Program-made: the position numbers and the translations under genes
Notes under the pieces: model-generated
Seen by the model: the letters and a program-made list of their open reading frames with translations, nothing else
Database searches by the model: none
Told to the model about the DNA's origin: nothing
Assembly (NCBI GenBank): GCA_016297005.1
Contig: JAEDHK010000005.1
Span: 62,001-126,000, forward strand
Length of the DNA stretch: 64,000 bases
From: Clostridia bacterium
GTDB lineage: Bacteria; Bacillota; Clostridia; Christensenellales; DTU072
Reading direction: 5' to 3'
Shown here: piece by piece, positions 11,101 to 20,100 of the stretch
Layout of the letters: each line of letters opens with the position of its first letter
Numbering within the stretch: position 1 is the first letter of the stretch

Positions 11101-14100
11101 GTTGACATATACGAATACGGAAGACGATAATTCCGCTTCTATCACGTATGGAAAGACCGTTCGTGAAAACGCCGTCAACTTTACGCTCAGTATCTCCGAA
11201 GAAGAGCTGAATAAGTTCAACGAGGCGATCCGGGACGGCAATGCGTATACGGCAACGCAGATACTTGAAAAGATATGTAATTTCAACAATGCGGAATTTT
11301 ATCTCTTCGGCGACGGCAACTCGACAAACGCAGTATTCCGGTTTACGCTGGAAGGAAAGTCGCAATCGATTTATTTATACAACAAGACCGGCGATTATTA
11401 TTACGAAGCGTCCGACGGTATGTATGAGGACGGAACGACGTATTATAGCAGATTATTAGTGCCGAATAACGTCGCGTTGGATTATACGAAGTATTATGCA
11501 TATCACGAGTGGTACGAACACACTTCCGACCCCGTTTCCGTTGTCGGTAAGAAGTATTATTTGATGGAACCGGTAACGGAAAGTGATCCTTCATTCCGCG
11601 ACGGTAACGGTGTGCCGGAAAATAAGTATTTCGAGCAGTTCTTTAAGTACTCTCTTACGACTGACGCCGTTTTCCGCGCCGGGATATCCTATTATAAGCA
11701 GAATCCGGGAACAAAGACATATTCGCTCGTAAACACTTCGACATTGATCGGCTCTTCTGTTCCGGCAGATACTTATTATTCGAAAAAAGAGTATTATGCC
11801 TTGACATCCGATCGTGTTTTCAATATGCAGAAGAGATACTATACCGCTAAGGAATACGTATTTACGCAACAAAGCTCTACGACCACGGCGAACATTTATT
11901 ATCAGTTCAATAGATTTTACGGCGAAAACGACGACGATTACTTTATGTCCGGTAAAGATTATTACGTCTTTACCGTCGTACCTGCCGAAGAATCCAAAGT
12001 AGGCACCAACGTTCAGTCCGAAACCTATTACGAATCGATCGGCGGAAGATACGTTCTTACTTCCGATCAGACTTTCGTTCGCTCGAAATTGTACGGCGGT
12101 CAATACTATACGGTAAGTACGGCTGACGTTATCAGAGGCGATAACGCGCATAAAAAGTATTATACGTACTCGAACGGACGGCATAACAGAGTGCCCGACG
12201 GTACGACGCGTCAACCGGGCGTTTCTTATTACGTCTTTGTTCCTACCGTTTATTCCGCGACGGAAACGATCAGCGAGCGTTATTATTATTATTCCGACGG
12301 CAAGTTCTATAACGTGTACGATATGCGTCAGGAAATGGACGGTGATAAAAATTATTACGTTGCTTACGTTGCCGATAAATCTGCCAATGAGAACGTAGCT
12401 TATTATACGGAATACGAGGCTATCGTCAAGGCGGAAGGGGTACCGGAAAGCGGCGGTTATTATTACAAAGCCGTTCTGATGGATCCCATCGAAGAAAACG
12501 ATACGTATTACGCTATCAGAAGGCTACTTCCCGGTAAGGATTATTCCTTTAACGAGAACGTTCCGTTAAACAGCGTATACGAGAACGTTGACGACAGCGA
12601 TACCTATTATCTGACCGGCGACGTGAAGTACTCTGCCAATAAGAATTATTATAAACTCTCCGTTGTGTCCGGCGAACTCGTAGCCGGCGACAAAGTGGGC
12701 GATTATTATATCGTCTCACAAGGCTATTCCCGCGCCGGAAGTTCTTTTGAAAACACTGATGAAACATATTATAAGATTGTAGAAGCGGTTGCCGGTAAAG
12801 ATTACGCTGTATCTTCTTTGATCCCCGATTTTACCTATTATACGAAGGTAGAAGGGGAAGACAGGTATAATTATGCGCAATCCCGCGTCTTCGCTTCCAA
12901 CGAAAAATATTACTTGTTCGAGGCGGTTCACGGCGTTTCCGAAGAAAACGCCTTGGATTCTCTGTACGTTTATAACGACGGAAGCTATAAGAAGATCGTT
13001 CCGCTTACCTCCGGCAAAGAATACGTCAACGGCGCATTGATCGGTGCGGACGAGGTGTATTACAGAAGTAATGACAGATACGTTCGCGAAACGAGTCAAA
13101 AGTACAGAAAAGACGTCGGATACTATCGTTTTGTTACGGCGGAAGGATACATCGCCAATGCCTCGTTGAACGATTATTACGTGGATTCTTCTTCTCGCTA
13201 TACCATCCGCGAGATGACGGCCGGCGTCGAATATTCGGTCGGTCAATCCATAAGCGGAAACGTCGTTGTTGCGGATTCTTTCACAAAGACGAACGATACG
13301 CAGTATCTTGCCGGAAAGCTGTATTATACGTATGATAACGAAGGCTATGTTTCCGGCGCGCTCGTCGGTAGCTATTCGGTACCCGCCGAAGGGTACTATT
13401 CCATCAAAAAGAAGACGGATTTTACCGTTGGCCAGATCGCCGGAGAAAACGTATACGTTCTTTCGGGAGATCGCTATAAGAGCGTAAGCGGAAGCGCTTA
13501 TCGGGCAGGGATAACCTATTATACTTTTATCGCAATGAGCGGTTATATAGCAAAGAGCGATCTTGACGGATATTACGTTTCAGGAAGAGGTTACTATTCC
13601 GCCGTTATGATGACGAAAGGTGTGGATTACGAAGTTAACACCCCTGTGATGGAGGGCGTTTACAGATTGATCGGAAGCAGAATGATCGCCGTACCCACGA
13701 CGGATAATTACGCCGACGACGCGGTCTATTATTTCCTTGACGACAGCGGCGTCGTTCCGTATTCCGGTCTGAACGGTTATTACGTTGACGGCAGTAAGTA
13801 TTACTCGAAAAAGAGTCTGACTCTCGGCGTCGATTATTCGATCGGAGACAGTATTGCGGAAGGCGTTTACGTCCGCCGCTTAGGACGATACGTTTTGCCG
13901 GAAGAACTTACCTTCCGTTCGGGCATGGACTATTATTCGATGGATAATACCGGTCTCGTATTGGCGAGCACGGTCGGTTCTTATTGCATATCAGGCGAAA
14001 AGTATTATTCGTTTACTCTGCTTGCCCCCGAAGAAAACGACCATATCGAGGGCGACGTTTTCGAAAAGGAATCCTCGATGTTCATTCCCACTTCGGATAC

Positions 14101-17100
14101 CGTTTATCGTAGCGACAAAGAGTACTATTTGCGCTCGAACGAAGGTATTATCGATCCGTCCGATATTGCTACCTATTTTGTCGACGCTACCGGGTATTAT
14201 ACCTTAGTGGAACAGGAAGAGGGTGTTGCGTACACGGTCGGCGCTTCCGTTCCTAACAATATGTATTACGAGATTACTGCGAACGGTATTTGTCGCTTTA
14301 CACGTGACGAAACCTTTATTCCGGGTAAAAAGTATTATTTATTCCGCGCGGAGAACACCTACCTGCCCGCGGACACGGATATTACGCCGTTCTACTTTGA
14401 AAACAGTTCCGAATATGCTGTTTGCGCACTGATTGCAGGAAAGGATTACGTCCTCGGTTCCGCTGTCGACGATAAAGTCTACGTCGTCGACGATAAGTGG
14501 TATACTTGCCTTACTTCCGGGGTCTATGAAGCCAATAAGCGTTATTTCATTCTGGAAGCCGCGGCCGGTTATATTTGCGCAGGCGACGTATCGGCGACGT
14601 ATTTGCGAAGCGGTAGCAATCGATTTATGGCAGTCCGCGTTCGGGATTATACCATAGGCGACGTAATTCCCAATGATTATTATACGCTTGCCGCGGATAA
14701 CAGATTGATCCCCGTAAGCGGTAACTTTATCGAGGGCATCGAGTATTACGTGAAGTCGACGAATGGTTTTGTATACGGAGCAAACGAGAGCGAATTATAT
14801 ATTGCTGACGGAACCTATTATAGCTTTATCGTTAAAGACGTGTCTTCTTTGTATGGCACGTCGGCCGTAGGCAGTTACGTCCGTAACGAAGACGGCAGAA
14901 TGGTCGCAGTAACAAACGGAAATTATACTCAGGGCATTACGTATTACGACAGTATCAATTCCGGACTTGTGCAGATTGCGAGACTCGGCGATTATTACGT
15001 TTCGGGCACCGGTTGCTATTCTGTTGAAGAAACCTCTTTTTCCACAGATTCTTACGTCTACTTGAAGGACGGAGAATACGTCAAGACGACGGATGCGTCG
15101 GCGCAGAATGGTACGAGCTATTATCGCTTCTTTACCGGCGGATTCGTAATAAATAAGTACTATTCTCAATACTTTGTTCCTACGAAGGCGTTCAGAACGG
15201 ATAAGGTCGTCTATGATCATTATCGCTATGGAAACGACGTTCCGTATGCCGTTGAAAACAAAAACGACGACTTCTATTCCCAAACGGTGCCGGGACGCGT
15301 ATACGAAAAGTCCGGAGAGACGTTCTTTACGACTTCCGATTCGGTTTTCGTTGTGGGTAAAGAATATTATTTATTCGTTCCCGTGACAGATTTTTCAGAG
15401 AGAGAGACGGCAGACGGACTGTACGTATTCCGTAAAGGATATATTCGTTCGCAATTGCCGTACGCCGCGCTCAGAAAGGCCGAACCCGGCATCGACTATC
15501 AGGTCGGCGGTTTCGTATCCGGAAGATTCTTTACGCTGAATGCAAATTCGGTGCCCTTCGAAGTCCCCAACGGCAACATGTTCTCGGCCGATACCGTATA
15601 TTATTGTCTCAATAATTATTACGGCATTACTTCGATTCCGACATATTACGAATTGAACGAGGACGGATCTTATTCGGTTACGACCGATCGTACGTTCAAT
15701 AACGCCAAAAATTATTATGCCTTTACAAAAGAAGACATCGGCGTCGGGAATAATATTCCGCAAGGCTACTATTTTGTGAAGAACGGGAATGATTTCGTCG
15801 AAGCAGCAGAAGAAGTTTTCCTGCCGGATGTCGACTATTATACGGTCAGATCTGTAAGCGTGACAAACGGCGCGTACGTTGTCAAAGGAACGTATGAGAA
15901 AGTGGGCGATATCTATATCCTTACCGGCGATACGGTCATGGACGCCAACAAGACGTATTATCGCTTTACGAAAGACAACACCGTCAACAATTCCGATCCC
16001 GTTCTTTTGTACGAAAAAGTCGGCGACGAATACGTCCTCACGAACGATTCCCGAGCCAATACGTCTAAGGAGTACTATTTCTTCAAGCAATCGTCCGCCA
16101 CGATCAAAAGCAGCGAGTATGCCGTGCTGGATTCTTCATACGTCGAAAACGGCGCCGTTATTCCTGCCGGAGTGTATATGTTGGTCAATAACGAGTACGT
16201 TTCCGTAGAAGGGGGTACGTTCGATACTTCGAACACCTATTACACCAGGTCCGTTCGCGCGTTGTCGTACTTTACCGGAGCCGGCAAACCCTACTTCTCC
16301 GGCACGGCCGATCTCAGTTCTTTATCCGCAGGCATTTACTACACGGGTGCGAATAACTTTACTTCGTCTGCAAATTACTCGTTAAAGATCGTTTCTACGC
16401 CGTTTGAAGTTCGTAAGCAGATCATTCATATCACAGGAGTGGAAAGAGAATACTATGATGCGGAAAAATCGAATTGGAACTTTATTTTGGGAGACGATAC
16501 GGAAGTAAACAGCGAAGTGTTGAGCATACTGTATTCCGATAAAATCGGTTTAAGACGGCTTTTGCACGACGAATCTGATATTTCGAGCAATGCCGGGTCC
16601 TATTATACCGCTACGTCCGGAAACTACTTCATGACAATGAGCAAGACCGAGATCAGCAAATATAACGAATCGAGCGAAAATAACTACTATATCGTTTGCG
16701 ACGGCGTTTCCGTATCCGGCGTAAGTTCCGATCTCGTCTGTATCCCGCTCTTTATTAAGCGCGTTCCCGTCGTTGTTTCCATCGAGTTGTCGACTGAAAT
16801 CGAGTATGGCGACAGACCCGCGAAATCGGTTCTGGTATCCGGTATTCGTTACAGCAGATACCCGAATGTATCATCAAATCAAGCGGCGGCGCAAAAGCAA
16901 AGAGAATTTTTCAGCTTTATCGAAGGTGACGACGTTATCGATTTTGATTCGATTATCCGCACAATTTCCACAACCGATTATAACAATGGAAATTCTACTT
17001 CGCTCAGCTTGCTGTATAATCTTGCGATGGATATCGACCTGGTCAACAATAGCGGATACGATAACTATTTCGTCAGCTTCGGCGAGATCGTTTATACGAT

Positions 17101-20100
17101 AGTACAGAAGAGAGTCAATATTCAGGTCGTCGTCAATAACAGCTATTATGATGGCTCTGCGTCTGTAAATAACGTTTCGTTCCCGACCAGGCCGTTTACC
17201 GTGCTTTATTCGGACGTCAATAATATGTTCTACGACGATACGTCGAACGATTATCGTTCATACAGTCTGAAAATAGATACCTTTACGGCGGGCGAAAACG
17301 AATACTCGGAGAACAATCTTTCCGAACAGATCATGGAGATCATTACCGGGGTTGAATTCATTCGTTACGTTGTATTCGACGCAAATAGCGGGAATTCGAT
17401 CGTAGCGACCGGAACCACGGTGCAAGAGCTTTGTACGGCGCTCGGTTATGCCTATACGGACGGAATGACGATAACGGAATTGATGAGTACCGTCAAAACC
17501 AATAACGCCAATTATCGTCTCAGAGAAGTGGTCCGGTATAAGAACGTTACGTACGACTCAGTTCAGATGTTGCTGAAAGATAAGACGCGGTATATTATTG
17601 AAGATCAGGACGGAAACGCCGATTATATGGCCGGCGTCAATAATATTCGTCTCTATGACGAAACCAAATGGTACGACAGCAATAACTATATCCTCGTTTC
17701 GGCCAAAACGCCCATTATCGTTTATCCGGAGATTGATTCTGTAGGCGAATATACGGACGGCAAGACGGACGGCGCCAAGTATATCAACATGATTGGCGAT
17801 ACCGAGGCTATTCTCAGCGGAAGCGTCAGCGTCAATAAGACGACGAAAGAGATATCCAATCTCAGCTTTATCGTTCGTTTGAATATGAACGGTATGAAGA
17901 CTACTACACAGGATTTTTCTTCGCAATACTTTGACACGTTGACTTTTTCTACCGCTTACGAGAGTTCTTACTATCTCGGAAATCTCTATTCGAGAGAATG
18001 GCATTTATATTACGTCAGCGGCGGAACGGAAGGGTCTGACGGGACGATCACTTTAAAAGTGGGCGACGTAGTGACGGTTACCGCGATCGTTAGAGAAAGA
18101 TTCGATAAGTTTGCAAGACGTCCGGATATCGAATCGTTGAAATTTAAAATAAGAATCGTCGAAAAGCAAATTGTCAACAGCGACGATACCGTCGTATCCG
18201 CGTTGCCGCTTGCCGACACGACGGATACCGTATTGTATAACGCCGGCGAGTCGGAATACAAACGTCTCTCATACGGCGTGTCCGTAAAGAATACGAGCGG
18301 CGAATACGTATTGTATAATCCGTCGCAGGACGGAACGTACGGCGTCGACGTGCGCAAAGAAAATTACGATATGCTTTCTATGCGCGTCCGCTTAACTCCG
18401 GAGATGGGTAAAGAAAATTATTCTTTCTCGACCGTAATTTACGAAAATGCCGTCGGAAAACTGATGTTTATCGCTGTCGGCGGAACGGAACGCAAGTGTA
18501 TGATCCGTTATTACTACAAAGAGGATTATTACACGGTCAACACGCACACCGTTGCGCAGCCCGGAGTGACCTATTATGCCTTACAGAGCACCATCGGAGG
18601 AAACGTTCCTGCGGCGGAGATCGGCAACTACTATACTGTAAGAGGAGGCCTGCTGTATCACGTTTCCGCAATCGATCCGTCCGAGGTATATTATAAGGTA
18701 GCCGCGCAATCGTTGACGGCTGGCGCCGCTATCGCCAACCCCTCCGCTTATTGCGTTAAGTTCAGCGAAGAAACGCTCTCGAACAGTAATCTCGGCGACC
18801 TCTTTGACGGTAACAGTCATAAAATAACCATTTACCTTGATAAGATCGGTTATTTGTCCGACATGGAAGAATCGCATCAGGAAACGGCGATTAACGTTTC
18901 CTCTCGATTTGTGCCTAACGGAAGCGACGCTTACGTTTCGGGCAGGCTTTATTGCACCGCAACGCTTGCGAACGTGGCGGTAGGCGATAAAGTGATTGGC
19001 GGCGAAGTCAACTATTACATGCTTAAAGACGGCGTTCTGATCAAGCCCGACAGCGTTTTGGCGAAAAACGGAGTCGATTATTACACCATTACGCATGACG
19101 ATCAGATTTCTTCGATCAATCAGCCGACGAGCGCGCATTATTACGAACAGGCTTTCTCTTCAACGTATGCTTTCACAAATTATATTTCCACTTATACGGC
19201 GTTGAGAAAATATTACGTTTACGTCTCGTTAGACGGCGACGTAGCCTATGCTTCTTCGTCCGACGACGTATCGAAAATGATCCTTTCTTTTACCGGCGGC
19301 TTGTACGAGTATGAAACTTCTTATTCTGCCGATAAAGACGATCGTCAAACCAAATGGGACGTTGTCAGTAAGCCGCTGAACGATTGCGTATTTTACATTG
19401 CGTCCGACGGAACGCAGCTCGAAGGTCAGTCGGGTATTTCTTACGAAAACGTACAACCGATCGTGACATACTTTGCGATGAAGCAAAAGCTCGCTTGGGC
19501 GTTCTCCGCTCGTGCGGGCGAAGAAACGCTCGCATATATGCGTAACGTCATCGTGTTCCCCGAACAGTTTTATGATAATTCGTCGGCTTACTTAGTCACG
19601 AAAGAAACGGCGAACAGTATCGGCGATATGATAAGAAAGGTCACGAATTCTATCTTGTACTATTCTTCGTTCGGTTCGACCGATAATACGAATTCGATGT
19701 CGAATCCGTCTCTGGTTGCGTCTACGATGGTCAGCTTCGGGTCCGCTTCGTTGATTCCGTATAACGCCGTTTTGTCAGAATCGGGAACGACGCCAAGCGT
19801 AACGATCAACAATGCCGATTACGGTTTGTATCGTATGAAGTTACCGATCCGTTTGTCTTATCCCGGCTCGCAGGATCCTTATCAATACATTCTGGAATAC
19901 AAGTTGCTCGTGACGGACGCCGCCATTTCGAAGAATACGACTTTCTACGAATACGGTGTGTCCGGAACCAAGATGGAGAAAGTCGATCCTAAGGCCTATA
20001 CCCCGTCGGCTTCCGCGCCCGTGACGTTCTCTGCGATAAATACCACGGAAAGATATTTCTTTAACGATACGCCCATTGACGTATATAACAGTGCGACTTA

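Noticed and set aside
11371..16252. Choline-binding or CW-type cell-wall repeats
   Set aside because: Those have a ~20-residue period and conserved tryptophans; here the units are ~30-35 (super-repeat ~66-71) and tryptophan is nearly absent.
11371..16252. Recent tandem-repeat expansion or assembly artefact
   Set aside because: Neighbouring units differ widely in bases and residues while keeping landmark positions; an assembly collapse or slippage would give near-identical copies.
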